From contig RXJQ01000012.1 of NCBI GenBank assembly GCA_003963115.1, positions 54,311-118,310 of the forward strand: a stretch of DNA of 64,000 nt. The letters run 5' to 3'. The stretch comes from Burkholderiales bacterium (GTDB taxonomy: Bacteria > Pseudomonadota > Gammaproteobacteria > Burkholderiales > Burkholderiaceae_C). Shown here in pieces: positions 7,797 to 16,758 of this stretch (its first letter is position 1; every line of letters starts with the position of its first letter). The translations under genes were made by a program, and so were the position numbers. The notes beneath the pieces are model-generated. The model saw nothing but the letters and a program-made list of their open reading frames with translations. It was not told the DNA's origin and ran no database searches.

Positions 7797-9485
7797 AGGC
7801 AGCGCCGCCGCCAGCGAGGGCTCGATGTAAGCTGTGACCACCTTCTTGCTCTCGGGGTTCAAGCTGGCGAGGAAGTCCTTGCCACCGGCATCGGGCTGCG
7901 GGTCGGTGAAGAGGCGATCGTAAAGGCGCACTTCGGCGGCCACGCCGTCAGCCACGCCCACCCAGGTGATCGCCGCCTTGACCTTGACGCTGTCGGCGCC
8001 CGGCGTGCCGCTCTTGGTGTCGGGCACCACGGTGGCCAGGACCTCGGTCACGCGGCCATCGGCATCCTTGACGCAGCCCGTGCACTCGATCACATAGCCG
8101 CCCTTGAGGCGCACCTTGTTGCCGGGGAAGAGGCGCTTGTAGCCCTTGGGCGGCACCTCTTCGAAGTCCTCGCGCTCGATCCACACCTCCTTGCCCAACT
8201 CGAAGTGGCGCACGGGTGATGCTTGTCCCTCGGGCGGATGAGGCAAAGCCGGCAGCGAACAAGGCTCCAGATGACCGGCGCCCATGACCTCCTCCCAGTT
8301 GGTGAGGGTGAGCTTGACCGGATCGAGCACCACCATGCCGCGATGCGCCTTGTTCTCCAGGTCGTCGCGTAGGGCGATGTCCAGTGTGCTGTAGTCGATC
8401 CAGCTGTCGGCCTTGCTCACACCGATGCGCTCGGCAAACAGCTGGATGGCCTCAGGCGTGTAGCCGCGTCGGCGCAAGCCCACGATGGTCGGCATGCGCG
8501 GGTCATCCCAGCCCTCGACCACCTTGGTGTCCACCAGCTGCTTGAGCTTGCGTTTGGACGTGATCACATACGTGAGGTTCAGGCGCGCGAACTCGTACTG
8601 CCGCGGGTTCGGTTGCTTGAGCAGGCCGCCTTCGGCCAGGCGCGCCAGCAGCCAGTCGTAAAAGGGGCGCTGGTCTTCGAATTCGAGCGTGCAGATCGAA
8701 TGGGTGATTTGCTCCAGCGCGTCTTCGATGGGGTGCGCGAAGGTGTACATCGGGTAGATGCACCACTTGTCACCCGTGTTGTGGTGGGTCGCGCGCTTGA
8801 TGCGGTAGATGGCCGGGTCCCGCATGTTGATGTTGGGGCTGGCCATGTCGATCTTGGCGCGCAGCACCATGGCGCCATCGGCATGCTGGCCGTCGCGCAT
8901 CTCGCGAAAGCGCGCGAGGTTCTCCTGCGGCGTACGGCTGCGGAAGGGGCTGTCCACACCAGGCTTGGAGAAGTCGCCACGGTTGGCGCGCATCTCTTCG
9001 GGCGTCTGCTCGTCCACGTAGGCCAGGCCGGCTTCGATCAGGTACTCGGCGGCGCGGTACATGAAATCGAAGTAGTTGCTGGCGTAGTAGAGGTGGCTCT
9101 CGGCCTTACCGTTGAAGGACGAGTCCCAGCCGAAGCCCAGCCACTTGACGGCGTCCAGAATGGAATCGACGTACTCCTGCTCTTCCTTCTCGGGGTTGGT
9201 GTCGTCAAAGCGCATGTGGCAGACGCCACCGTAGTCGCGCGCCAGGCCGAAGTTCAAGCAGATGCTCTTGGCGTGGCCCACGTGCAGGTAGCCATTGGGC
9301 TCCGGCGGAAAGCGGGTGCGGATCTTGGCAGGGTCAGGTTGGCCCTGCTCGTGGTGAGCGGCATCGCCGGGCGAGCCGGCCCAACGGCGGCTGGCATACG
9401 TGCCTTGTTCCAGGTCGCGGTCGATGATGCCGCGCAGGAAATTGCTGGGTTTGGATGGGGTGTTGTCGTCTGTAGGCGCGTTCAT
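5568..9485 (-). CDS. glnS: Glutaminyl-tRNA synthetase fused in frame to a STAND/NACHT-like NTPase
   Basis: One uninterrupted 1305-codon frame. Residues 1-600 are a complete class I GlnRS: HVGH at 68-71, the KMSKS-type loop SKRKL at 310-314, and the two anticodon-binding barrels. It charges tRNA-Gln and is normally 550-600 residues with a stop here. The frame continues into an NTPase: Walker A 668-675 (APGAVGKT), Walker B 729-736 (IVIDAFDE, as in NACHT/STAND proteins) and a sensor arginine near 770. Helical segments then lead to a beta-rich region at about 1065-1180 and a helical end at about 1200-1305. The GlnRS part has host GC-rich codons and the NTPase part is AT-richer. The NTPase has no visible start or ribosome site of its own. 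An immune or stress-sensing role is inference. The start ATG at 9485 begins the usual GlnRS N-terminus. Confidence 0.85.
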   Translation of the reverse strand: MNAPTDDNTPSKPSNFLRGIIDRDLEQGTYASRRWAGSPGDAAHHEQGQPDPAKIRTRFPPEPNGYLHVGHAKSICLNFGLARDYGGVCHMRFDDTNPEKEEQEYVDSILDAVKWLGFGWDSSFNGKAESHLYYASNYFDFMYRAAEYLIEAGLAYVDEQTPEEMRANRGDFSKPGVDSPFRSRTPQENLARFREMRDGQHADGAMVLRAKIDMASPNINMRDPAIYRIKRATHHNTGDKWCIYPMYTFAHPIEDALEQITHSICTLEFEDQRPFYDWLLARLAEGGLLKQPNPRQYEFARLNLTYVITSKRKLKQLVDTKVVEGWDDPRMPTIVGLRRRGYTPEAIQLFAERIGVSKADSWIDYSTLDIALRDDLENKAHRGMVVLDPVKLTLTNWEEVMGAGHLEPCSLPALPHPPEGQASPVRHFELGKEVWIEREDFEEVPPKGYKRLFPGNKVRLKGGYVIECTGCVKDADGRVTEVLATVVPDTKSGTPGADSVKVKAAITWVGVADGVAAEVRLYDRLFTDPQPDAGGKDFLASLNPESKKVVTAYIEPSLAAALPDQKFQFERFGYFVADCKDHAPGKPVFNMITGLKDGWSTVKPSSLATDELDLSKLIGKLPVSKLPPLRDNRNPAIEVVAESDFYVEPKLRVKDSGSEVSPIVIVSAPGAVGKTALGRYISQARRAIYWNLANQRIGDYTFSGAFTNAFGDEAFSAVVRSVGSGDATIVIDAFDEAEIREGLERIEGFLDEVVDRVKNVTRPCVVLLARTESADFLASYLASSNSLRAKVPYYEISFFDASKSREFVEKSKEGVATPSVRGQIFAGIERAFASILGLSFESRWSDAAFRSFMGYAPVLQSVIALIRDETNPVRLVEALEGPAWAAKGKDIDFLDRVFSELLVREQGKFVRRVKERPGISAVPNIDWDAMYAPSEQLARLCAKFFDSGAFDVPEAVKKMPPTVGQAYSDALGEFFDMHPFARGNSYAGPAFRDYLYAWALQGALFADFADADLRRRGIVPTPLLYKFLKDRAVNAEHVGHVIDSFSSARLFGWESAAAIRIKRGEGVLVLVGSLGDRVEISRFGLVAGGRGVILNQPIRNISVTSDGDVSIGVAGRPCDISNSDIRCNSLRVQSSAMFVRESSVRGVSISVKGGIVIFDHAFTLSGRGLDAFVVQGDADLSYPWSKYLVSGLIEGNSTLGGKAVQMALVELMRILRWFRKDKKDDLARHKQLIDNVVVGDDELRRALLAFMIEKGLLDERGPLYVVSGTKANQCGLVWGQLKLPKLNEALSNFLGDFVGRHKSLF

Positions 9486-9622
9486 CCCACGATTCTATCG
9501 ACCCCCTCGCGATGCGGAATGAACTGGGGTTCTCACGGGTGACTTTGTTATGTAAGAGAACTATCTTGGCTAAGCTTCAATAACGATGACCATTCCATCC
9601 ATTTCGTTACAAGGAGAGAGCC

Positions 9623-11026
9623 ATGAGCAAGCACGTTTTCCATCGACTCGCGCTGGCCGCCGCCCTGGCCTGCGTCGCCTTCAGCAGCAGCGCCGCCGTC
9701 CCACAAGCGGTAATCCAGGCCAGCTCGTCCACACCGGGCTATGGTCACCGTTTCGACGTCGACCACCTCGGCGACTACGGCTTCGTCGAGCAGGAGTTCA
9801 ACATCTCTGGCCTGGCCCGCAAGTTCAAGGGCACGGGCACCCTGGGCAGCGACGGCAAGTGGGCCGCCGCCGTCGTGTCCAGCAACACGGCCTACAACAC
9901 GATGATGATCGTGCGTCGCCCGGCCGACCCGGCCAAGTTCAACGGCATCGTGATCGTCGAGTGGCTCAACGTCAGCACGGGCTACCCGCTGGACGTGGAC
10001 TGGGGCATGGCACACGAGGCCATCTTGCGCGAAGGCTATGCCTACGTGGGCGTCAACGTGCAGAAGGTCGGTATCCAGGGCGTGCAAAAGCTCACGCAGT
10101 ACGGGAGCCGCTACGCACAGACCAGTATCCCCGACGACGACATCTCCTACGACATCCTCTCGCAAACGGCCTTGGCCATCCGCAGCCAGAGCGCCCTGCT
10201 GCTTGGTGGCCTGGTGCCCAACAAGGTGATCGCCACAGGGCACTCGCAATCGGCCATGCGCCTGATCACCTACACCAACGCGATCCAACCCATCGACAAG
10301 GTGTTCGACGGCATTTTCATCCACGGCCGCAGCAACTCGGGCGCCAAGATGGCCTCCAGCGACAGCCTCCCGTCGACTACGGCCATCCGCAGCGACACCA
10401 ATGTGCCCGTGTTCCTCTTGCAGTCCGAAATGGACGTGGCCTTGCAGCCTGGCACCTCCCGCCAGATCGACACCGAACGCATCCGCCACTGGGAAGTGGC
10501 CGGCTCGGCCCACGCCGACCAGTACCTGCTGACCAACATCGGCGAGGTCAGCTCGCGCGAAGTGGGCTGGTCACCACCCGTGTGCTCGGCGCCCTACAAC
10601 GCCATGCCCTTTTATGAGGCGGAGATCGCGGGCTTCAACCACCTCAAGAACTGGATCGTCGACGGTACGCCGCCACCCGTGGCCCCGCGCATGCAGCGCG
10701 ACTGGCTGGGCAACATCAAGAAGGATGCGAACGGCAACGCCATCGGCGGCCTGCGCCTGCCCGAGATCGACGTGCCGATTGCCAGATACGGCCACGCCAA
10801 CATCACGACGGGCTCTTTGGCCTTCCTGGACCTGTTCGCCTGCGTGGCCGGCGGCAACACCAACTATTTCACGGCCAGCAAGCTCCAGAGCCTCTACCCC
10901 ACCCACGCGGACTATGTGAACAAATACAAGGCTGCGGCCGATACCGCCCAGGCCAAGGGCTATATCCGCCCGGTGGACTACGCCAACGCGCTGGCGCGGG
11001 CACAGGCGGCTGCCATTCCCCAATGA
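9623..11026 (+). CDS. Secreted alpha/beta hydrolase-domain protein
   Basis: A 467-residue protein with a signal peptide of about 25 residues and a strong ribosome site (AAGGAGAG at 9611-9618). The nucleophile elbow is Ser208 in ATGHSQSAMR, followed by a long second half with a probable acid/His pair. It resembles the large 'alpha/beta hydrolase domain' family of exported proteins with unknown substrates. It is divergent from glnS and apparently single. Together with the two lipases and the cutinase upstream it adds to a strong extracellular ester-hydrolase capacity. An esterase role is likely, but the substrate cannot be read. Confidence 0.75.
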   Translation: MSKHVFHRLALAAALACVAFSSSAAVPQAVIQASSSTPGYGHRFDVDHLGDYGFVEQEFNISGLARKFKGTGTLGSDGKWAAAVVSSNTAYNTMMIVRRPADPAKFNGIVIVEWLNVSTGYPLDVDWGMAHEAILREGYAYVGVNVQKVGIQGVQKLTQYGSRYAQTSIPDDDISYDILSQTALAIRSQSALLLGGLVPNKVIATGHSQSAMRLITYTNAIQPIDKVFDGIFIHGRSNSGAKMASSDSLPSTTAIRSDTNVPVFLLQSEMDVALQPGTSRQIDTERIRHWEVAGSAHADQYLLTNIGEVSSREVGWSPPVCSAPYNAMPFYEAEIAGFNHLKNWIVDGTPPPVAPRMQRDWLGNIKKDANGNAIGGLRLPEIDVPIARYGHANITTGSLAFLDLFACVAGGNTNYFTASKLQSLYPTHADYVNKYKAAADTAQAKGYIRPVDYANALARAQAAAIPQ

Positions 11027-11207
11027 CGCCCATGCCCAATTTCAAACGAACGTTCATTGGTCTTAGCCAGGGAAATATCACCGTTTCAAACACCCCCCAT
11101 TTGAATGGTTGATATTAAATTCAGGGTAGACCCTCTCGGGTACAGGGACTGTGGGCTTGAACAATCGAGCCCACAGCAGCCCCACAACCACCCGAAAGCC
11201 GTAGCCC

Positions 11208-11987
11208 ATGCTCACCACCCGCTATCAGAAGGTCGACACCCTGAACATTCAGGACATCGCCCGCATGCACGCGCTGTTCGAAGAAAACTATGCCTACAGC
11301 CCGCTGTCCACCTTCATCAATGATCTGGAGAAGAAGGAAGGCGTCTTCATCGTGCGCAAGAAGTCCACGCAGGAAATCGTGGGCTTCTCGACACTGGGCG
11401 TATACACCTTCAAGCTGGGTGGCAAGAAGGCCAAGGGCCTGTTCAGCGGCGACACCATCCTCGATCGCAACTACTGGGGCTCGCGCTCGCTGCAAAAGGC
11501 CTTTGCGCTCAAGCTGTTCTGGGAAGCGCTGAAGTCGCCCTTGACGCCGCAATACTGGCTGCTGATCTCCAAGGGCTACAAGACCTATCTGCTGCTGGCC
11601 AAGAACTTCCCCGACTACTACCCCAAGCGTGGCGGCTCGACGGCACCTGACCTGGAAGAACTGGTGGCCGAGTACAGCGAAGCCATGTTCCCCGGCAAGC
11701 TCGACCGCGACGCGATGCTGCTGGACTTCGGCGACAACGCCAATTGCCTGAAGGACCACGTAGCCGCCATCACACCGGAGATGCGCGCCGCCGAGCCCGA
11801 CATCGCCTTCTTCGAGCAGCGCAACCCCACCTGGCAGCGCGGCACCGAGCTGCCCTGCATCGCGCGGGCCGACCTCAAGACCTTCATGACCTTCATCTGG
11901 CCCTTCCTGTGGAAGGTCACCTTCGGCAAGAAGGCCAAGGTCAAAGCCCAGACCGAGGCTGTCGAAACCCAACCCAGCCGCGTGTGA
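11208..11987 (+). CDS. GNAT-like acyltransferase-fold protein, function unknown
   Basis: A 259-residue cytoplasmic protein. The segment EIVGFSTLGVYTF (about residues 61-73), followed by a conserved middle (WLLISKGYKTYLLLAKNF), has the strand-and-helix spacing of a GNAT acetyltransferase, but the acetyl-CoA loop is not clear. The C-terminus is Lys-rich. It is preceded by a 181-base gap that contains the palindrome GAACGTTC in 11047-11056. It stands alone, convergent with the LytTR regulator. The N-acyltransferase call is tentative. Confidence 0.5.
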   Translation: MLTTRYQKVDTLNIQDIARMHALFEENYAYSPLSTFINDLEKKEGVFIVRKKSTQEIVGFSTLGVYTFKLGGKKAKGLFSGDTILDRNYWGSRSLQKAFALKLFWEALKSPLTPQYWLLISKGYKTYLLLAKNFPDYYPKRGGSTAPDLEELVAEYSEAMFPGKLDRDAMLLDFGDNANCLKDHVAAITPEMRAAEPDIAFFEQRNPTWQRGTELPCIARADLKTFMTFIWPFLWKVTFGKKAKVKAQTEAVETQPSRV

Positions 11988-12012
11988 ACCAACAAGAGGA
12001 ACTCGCAGTGGC

Positions 12013-12825
12013 TCACATGGCCTTGAACAGATGGGTGTGCAGGCGGCTCACGCTGAGCTGGTCTGCATGGCCCTTGAGCGTGAGCGTGAAGCGGCCATTG
12101 TCTTCACGCCGGGCCATGGCGATCGCATCGGCCCGCACCAGCGTGCCACGGTGGATCTGCCAGAACTGGCCTGGAGGCAGACGCGGCGTCAGTTCACGCA
12201 GGGACATGCGCAGAAGGTGCTCGGCCTGGGATGTGATCACACGCACGTACTTGTCGGCCGCCTCGAAGTAGATCACCTCGTCCACCGGGATCATGTGCAG
12301 CGTGTTGCCCTGGCTGGCTTGCAGCAGACGCAGTGGCTGGCCCGCAGCCACGGGGTCGCTCGCCTGCAAGAGTTGCCGCAATCGGCCCATCAACAGGGCT
12401 TCCTCCTCATCTGACCCGTGACCTTGCCTGAGGGCGAGCGCCTTTTGCAGCCGCTCGCAGGTGCGCAGCAAGCGCTCGGGCTGAACCGGCTTGAGCACAT
12501 AGTCCACAGCAGCTTGTTCGAAGGCGTCGAGCGCATGCTGGTCATAGGCCGTGACGAACACGATGAGTGGGCAAGGCCCATGCTCGGTTGGCCAGTCTTC
12601 GCTCAGCACCTGCGCGGCCTCCAGGCCATTGAGACCCGGCATGCGGATGTCGAGAAACACGACTTCAGGCCGCAAGCCCAATGCCTGCTGGACGGCGGCT
12701 TGGCCATCGCCCACCACGTTCACGACTGTCAACTCGGGCCACAGACGCGCCAGGTCCTGCTTCAAGGATTCGGCGAGCAAGGGCTCGTCTTCGGCGATCA
12801 GGGCGCTTGCCTTCATCGTGGCCAT
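12013..12825 (-). CDS. LytTR-family response regulator
   Basis: A 270-residue cytoplasmic regulator. The receiver domain is at residues 8-130, with the acidic pocket in AEDEP and phosphoacceptor Asp59 in FLDIRMPG. The LytTR DNA-binding domain is at about 170-268, with the characteristic YFEAADKYVRV and LPPGQFWQIHRGTLVR strands. The sensor kinase gene lies 19 bases upstream in the same direction, so they form a classical LytS/LytTR pair. Targets are unknown. A second ATG 9 bases downstream is an equally possible start. Confidence 0.9.
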   Translation of the reverse strand: MATMKASALIAEDEPLLAESLKQDLARLWPELTVVNVVGDGQAAVQQALGLRPEVVFLDIRMPGLNGLEAAQVLSEDWPTEHGPCPLIVFVTAYDQHALDAFEQAAVDYVLKPVQPERLLRTCERLQKALALRQGHGSDEEEALLMGRLRQLLQASDPVAAGQPLRLLQASQGNTLHMIPVDEVIYFEAADKYVRVITSQAEHLLRMSLRELTPRLPPGQFWQIHRGTLVRADAIAMARREDNGRFTLTLKGHADQLSVSRLHTHLFKAM

Positions 12826-12844
12826 GGCATGCGTTCACTTTCGT

Positions 12845-14008
12845 TCAAGGGGTTGCTGAAGGGTAAGGACAAGGCAGGATCAAGGTGGCCACCGTACCGC
12901 CAGCATGTGCGGCCTGCAGGTTCAGGGAAGCCGACTCACCCCAGGTGACCGCCAGGCGATCGCGCACCTGCCTGAGCCCGAAACCTCGCCCCTTGCTGGC
13001 AGGCTGCATCACGGAAGTGGCATCTTGACGCAGGCCCAGGCCGCTGTCGATGACCTGGATGCGCAAGGCCTCACCCTGCCAGCGCGCCTCCACACGCAGC
13101 TCACCACCTTCGAGCTTGGGCTCCAGCCCGTGCTGGATGGCGTTCTCGACCAGGGGCTGCAACAGCAGTGGCGGCACCATGCAGTCACGCAGCGCCTCGG
13201 GCAAGATGAGTTGTGTGCGCAAACGTGGGCCCATGCGCACTTGCATGATGGCGAGGTAGTCGGCCACGCGCTCGAACTCGTCAGACAGGCTGTGCGCGCT
13301 CATGCGGCTGGCGCTCAGCGTAGCCCGCAAGAAGCTGATCAGGCGATCGAGCATGGCTTGTGCCTGCTGGGCATCGAGCTGGATCAGCACACGCAGATTG
13401 GCCAGGGTGTTGAACAGCATGTGCGGCTCCAGTTGGGCCTGCAGCAGGCGCAGCTGGCTTTCGGCCGCGACACGCCGCGCCTCCTCGGCTTGACGCAGGC
13501 TCAGGGCCACCTGCTCGCGCGTATAAAACACATAGCTCACAGCCAGCGAGACCCCCAGGGAACCCAGCAGCACAAGCAACCCTTCCATGAGATGCCCATG
13601 GAACGAGCCCGCACCGGCCTCATCCAACCACCCCAGACCATGAGCCAGCCACTGGGACAGCGTCACGCCGCCGAGCACGCCCAGCAAGGTGCCCAAGACC
13701 ACGCACACACTCATCCAGCGCCAGCCAGGCCAGTAGGAGAAGGTGCCATCGGGTGCCGGCTCCGGTGCGTCAGTCGCAAAGCCCAGGCGCTGCCAGCGCC
13801 ATCGGGCCAGGACCATGCGGCCCGTGTCCACACACAACCAGCAGCCCAGGCCCACGCAGACCGCATCGAGCAGGCCCAGCCCGACATGACCGCGCCACCA
13901 GCCCATGACACCGCCCACGCCCAGGCTCACCAGCAAGGTCAGCAGACCTCGGTGGGCAAAGCGTTGCAGGTGATTGAAGGAAGGCTGAGGGCCACGAACC
14001 ATGGCCAC
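12845..14008 (-). CDS. LytS/AlgZ-type sensor histidine kinase
   Basis: A 387-residue inner-membrane kinase with four predicted membrane segments (about residues 20-37, 41-62, 98-120 and 141-161). A short coiled coil leads to the His_kinase domain with phosphoacceptor His196 in QLEPHMLFNTL. The ATP-binding domain shows PLVENAIQHG and GLGLRQ. It should phosphorylate the LytTR regulator encoded just downstream. The N-terminus is a bare membrane module without a recognisable ligand domain. Confidence 0.9.
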   Translation of the reverse strand: MAMVRGPQPSFNHLQRFAHRGLLTLLVSLGVGGVMGWWRGHVGLGLLDAVCVGLGCWLCVDTGRMVLARWRWQRLGFATDAPEPAPDGTFSYWPGWRWMSVCVVLGTLLGVLGGVTLSQWLAHGLGWLDEAGAGSFHGHLMEGLLVLLGSLGVSLAVSYVFYTREQVALSLRQAEEARRVAAESQLRLLQAQLEPHMLFNTLANLRVLIQLDAQQAQAMLDRLISFLRATLSASRMSAHSLSDEFERVADYLAIMQVRMGPRLRTQLILPEALRDCMVPPLLLQPLVENAIQHGLEPKLEGGELRVEARWQGEALRIQVIDSGLGLRQDATSVMQPASKGRGFGLRQVRDRLAVTWGESASLNLQAAHAGGTVATLILPCPYPSATP

Positions 14009-14067
14009 ATTGTGATGGCGCCATATCAGGCCGCAAGGCCTGCGCGACGAAACGCCCGAGCTGGCGC

Positions 14068-14541
14068 TCAGCTGGCGGGCTTGTCCGACGAAGCGGGCAT
14101 CGGGGGCGGCGGGGGCTCGGTTGCGGCCGCTGTCACACCCTCGCGGGCCCGCTCGGCGTAGCGGTTAAAGCGCCAGGCGGTGTTCTCCAGCGTGATGCGG
14201 CGCCAGGTGGCCCGCTTCTCGGCCGGGCTCATCTCGGGCCACAGCTGCACCTCATCGAAGGTGCGGCCACAGCCCTTGCAGATGTTGTCGCCCTGGCTGG
14301 TCGAGCAGATGGCGATGCAGGGCGTGTCAGGCGTGGTCTCGTACCAGTTCAGCCAGGCCTGGCGCGCGGCTTGGGGCATGGTGGCCTCGTCGCACTCGCT
14401 TTCGCGGTAGTAGACCATCAGGGCATAGACCTCGGCCAGCGACTTCACCTCGTTGCACAGGCTGATGCCGTCATCAGAGGGAAACTGGTCGCGCCACCAG
14501 TTGATGGCCGACTCGATGTCCGTGATGTGGATGCCCGCCAT
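14068..14541 (-). CDS. DUF3717-DUF1289 domain protein
   Basis: A 157-residue protein. Residues 1-70 match the DUF3717 pattern (HITDIESAINWWR). Residues 80-130 match DUF1289, with its cysteine pattern PCIAIC...CKGCGRT that probably binds a metal. The start at 14541 (MAGIHITD) is chosen because it begins the conserved domain and avoids overlap with trpS, which ends at 14562. The adjacency to trpS suggests cotranscription. No function is known. Confidence 0.82.
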   Translation of the reverse strand: MAGIHITDIESAINWWRDQFPSDDGISLCNEVKSLAEVYALMVYYRESECDEATMPQAARQAWLNWYETTPDTPCIAICSTSQGDNICKGCGRTFDEVQLWPEMSPAEKRATWRRITLENTAWRFNRYAERAREGVTAAATEPPPPPMPASSDKPAS

Positions 14542-14561
14542 GGCTTCTCGGCCTCTTGCGC

Positions 14562-15896
14562 TCACGCCTTGGCGGCCTTGCTGGCCTGCTCGGCTTCGTG
14601 CGCTTGCAGGGCACTCAACGCGGCCTCGACGGCCTCGCTCGCCACGCCTGCGGCCACAATCACAGGCGCACCCGCCAATGCGGCCACACCGTCGGTCTTG
14701 AAGCGCTTGACCCAGCCGCCAGCTTCGCGGCCTTCGGCGAAGGCCTGGCTTTGCAGCAGCAGCGCGCCATCGGCGGCGGTGAGCTTGAAGTAGAACCGGC
14801 CATCGGCCTCGCGGTACTGCTTGAACACCGGCACGTCCGACTTGGCCGATTGCACCTTGGCCTCTTTGGCCTGCGACGCCGCCACCATGCGGCGCAACCC
14901 CACAGCCTGGCGCAACTCGGCCAGGAAAGGCGTGGCCACCTTGCGGGCCTTGGCCGCGCCGGCCTGCAGCACGTCTTCAATGCGCTCCGGATGGGCCATC
15001 AATTGGGCATAGCGCTCGCGCATCGGGCCCACGTGCTCTTCGATCAGTTGCACCACGCGCTGCTTGGCATCGCCCCAACCCAGGCCGGCGCGCAGGTCGG
15101 CATGGAAGGCCACGCGCGCGGCCGCATCGGCAAAGGCATCATGGATGGTGACCAGGTGGGCGCTGTCCGGGTCCTTCGGTTCACCGGGCAGCTTCGAGTC
15201 GGTCACGATGCGGGCGATCGCATCCTTGAGCGCCTTGGCACCACCTTCGAACAAGGGCACGGTGTTGTCATAGCTCTTGGACATCTTGCGGCCATCCAGG
15301 CCAGGCAAGGTCGCCACGCTCTCTTCGATCTCGGCCTGTGGCAGCACAAACATGTCCACGCCCTTGCCGAACAGGTGGTTGAATCGCTGCGCCACATCAC
15401 GCGCCATCTCGATGTGCTGCACCTGGTCGCGGCCCACGGGCACGCGGTGGGCATTGAACAGCAGGATGTCGGCGGCCATCAGGATGGGGTAGCAGTACAG
15501 GCCCATCGTCACGTTGCCATCGGGCTCTTCACCGGCGGCCACGGCCGCATCCACTGCGGCCTTGTAGGCATGCGCACGGTTCATCTGGCCCTTGGCGGTC
15601 ACGCAGGTCAGCAGCCAGTTGAGCTCGGTGGTCTCGGGGATGTCGCTCTGGCGGTAGAAGGTCACGCGCTCGGGGTCCAGGCCAGCTGCCAACCAGGTTG
15701 CGGCGATCTCCAGGCGGGAGCGCTCGATGCGGTCGGGGTCATCGCACTTGATCAGCGCGTGGTAGTCGGCCAGGAAGAAGTAGCTCTCGACGCCGGGCTC
15801 GCGGCTGGCGGCAATGGCGGGCCGGATGGCGCCGACGTAGTTGCCCAGGTGGGGCGTGCCAGTGGTGGTGATACCGGTGAGAACGCGAACGGTCAT
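14562..15896 (-). CDS. trpS: Tryptophanyl-tRNA synthetase
   Basis: A 444-residue class I synthetase that charges tRNA-Trp. It shows the HIGH-type motif TPHLGNYVG near the N-terminus and the KMSKS loop GRKMSKSYDN. It is about 100 residues longer than the E. coli enzyme, with an extra C-terminal domain as found in many betaproteobacteria. The start at 15896 (MTVRVLTGI) fits the family; an in-frame ATG 102 bases upstream adds unrelated sequence. It is divergent from purN, with 121 bases between the starts. Confidence 0.95.
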   Translation of the reverse strand: MTVRVLTGITTTGTPHLGNYVGAIRPAIAASREPGVESYFFLADYHALIKCDDPDRIERSRLEIAATWLAAGLDPERVTFYRQSDIPETTELNWLLTCVTAKGQMNRAHAYKAAVDAAVAAGEEPDGNVTMGLYCYPILMAADILLFNAHRVPVGRDQVQHIEMARDVAQRFNHLFGKGVDMFVLPQAEIEESVATLPGLDGRKMSKSYDNTVPLFEGGAKALKDAIARIVTDSKLPGEPKDPDSAHLVTIHDAFADAAARVAFHADLRAGLGWGDAKQRVVQLIEEHVGPMRERYAQLMAHPERIEDVLQAGAAKARKVATPFLAELRQAVGLRRMVAASQAKEAKVQSAKSDVPVFKQYREADGRFYFKLTAADGALLLQSQAFAEGREAGGWVKRFKTDGVAALAGAPVIVAAGVASEAVEAALSALQAHEAEQASKAAKA

Positions 15897-16017
15897 GGCG
15901 GGTTCGGCAGCTTGGATGATGATCGACGGAAAGTGCCGAATTGTAGGTGCTGGCCCTGTTTTCCGCGATGTGAAGCAGGCATGCCCCGATGACGGCATGC
16001 CCTACACTCTGGGCCGC

Positions 16018-16650
16018 ATGAAAAACATCGTCATCCTGATCTCCGGCCGCGGCTCCAATATGGAAGCCATCGTGGACACCTGCGCCGGCGAGCAATGGCC
16101 CGCCCGCATCGCCGCCGTGATCAGCAACAAGGCCTCGGCTTCAGGCCTGCAATTCGCTGCGGGCCGAGGCATCCCCACGGCCGTGGTCGACCACAAGGCT
16201 TTTGACACCCGCGAAGCCTTCGATGCCGAGCTCGCCCGCGTGATCGATGGTTTTTCGCCCGATCTGGTCGTGCTGGCAGGCTTCATGCGCATCCTCACCG
16301 AGGGCTTTGTGCGCCACTTCGAAGGCCGCATGCTCAATATCCATCCGTCCTTGCTGCCGGCCTTCCCCGGCCTGCGTACGCATGAGCGCGCCATCGAAGC
16401 CGGTTGCAAGCTGGCTGGCGCCACCGTGCACTTCGTGACGCCCGACCTGGACCATGGCCCCATCGTGGCGCAGGCTGCCGTGCCCGTCTTGAACAGCGAC
16501 ACCGCCGACAGCCTGGCCGCACGTGTGCTGACGCAAGAGCACCTGATCTACCCGCGCGCCGTGCGATGGTTCGTGGAAGAGGCCTTGCAGCTGCAAGGCG
16601 GCCGCGTCACCCACAAGCAGGGTGCCACGCAGTTGCTCATTGGTGACTGA
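16018..16650 (+). CDS. purN: Phosphoribosylglycinamide formyltransferase
   Basis: A 210-residue cytoplasmic enzyme of purine synthesis that formylates GAR using 10-formyl-tetrahydrofolate. GRGSN at residues 10-14 binds the phosphate of GAR. The catalytic triad is Asn107, His109 (NIHPSLLP) and Asp145 (LDHGPIV), matching the E. coli numbering within one residue. The ATG at 16018 begins the usual MKNIVILISG start. It stands alone here, with the other pur genes elsewhere. Confidence 0.96.
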   Translation: MKNIVILISGRGSNMEAIVDTCAGEQWPARIAAVISNKASASGLQFAAGRGIPTAVVDHKAFDTREAFDAELARVIDGFSPDLVVLAGFMRILTEGFVRHFEGRMLNIHPSLLPAFPGLRTHERAIEAGCKLAGATVHFVTPDLDHGPIVAQAAVPVLNSDTADSLAARVLTQEHLIYPRAVRWFVEEALQLQGGRVTHKQGATQLLIGD

Positions 16651-16758
16651 ACGGCGAATGAACGGCGGCTAAACGAAAGCTGAGTGGCGGCTGAACAGGC
16701 CGTTGCAAGCCGGTGCCTCTGCTAACCTTGCCTCTTTGATGATCAAGGGAGAAACAAG

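Noticed and set aside
12905..14161. A long plus-strand frame opposite the LytS-type kinase
   Set aside because: Shadow of the kinase and of the DUF1289 gene; low-complexity Q/H/A-rich translation.
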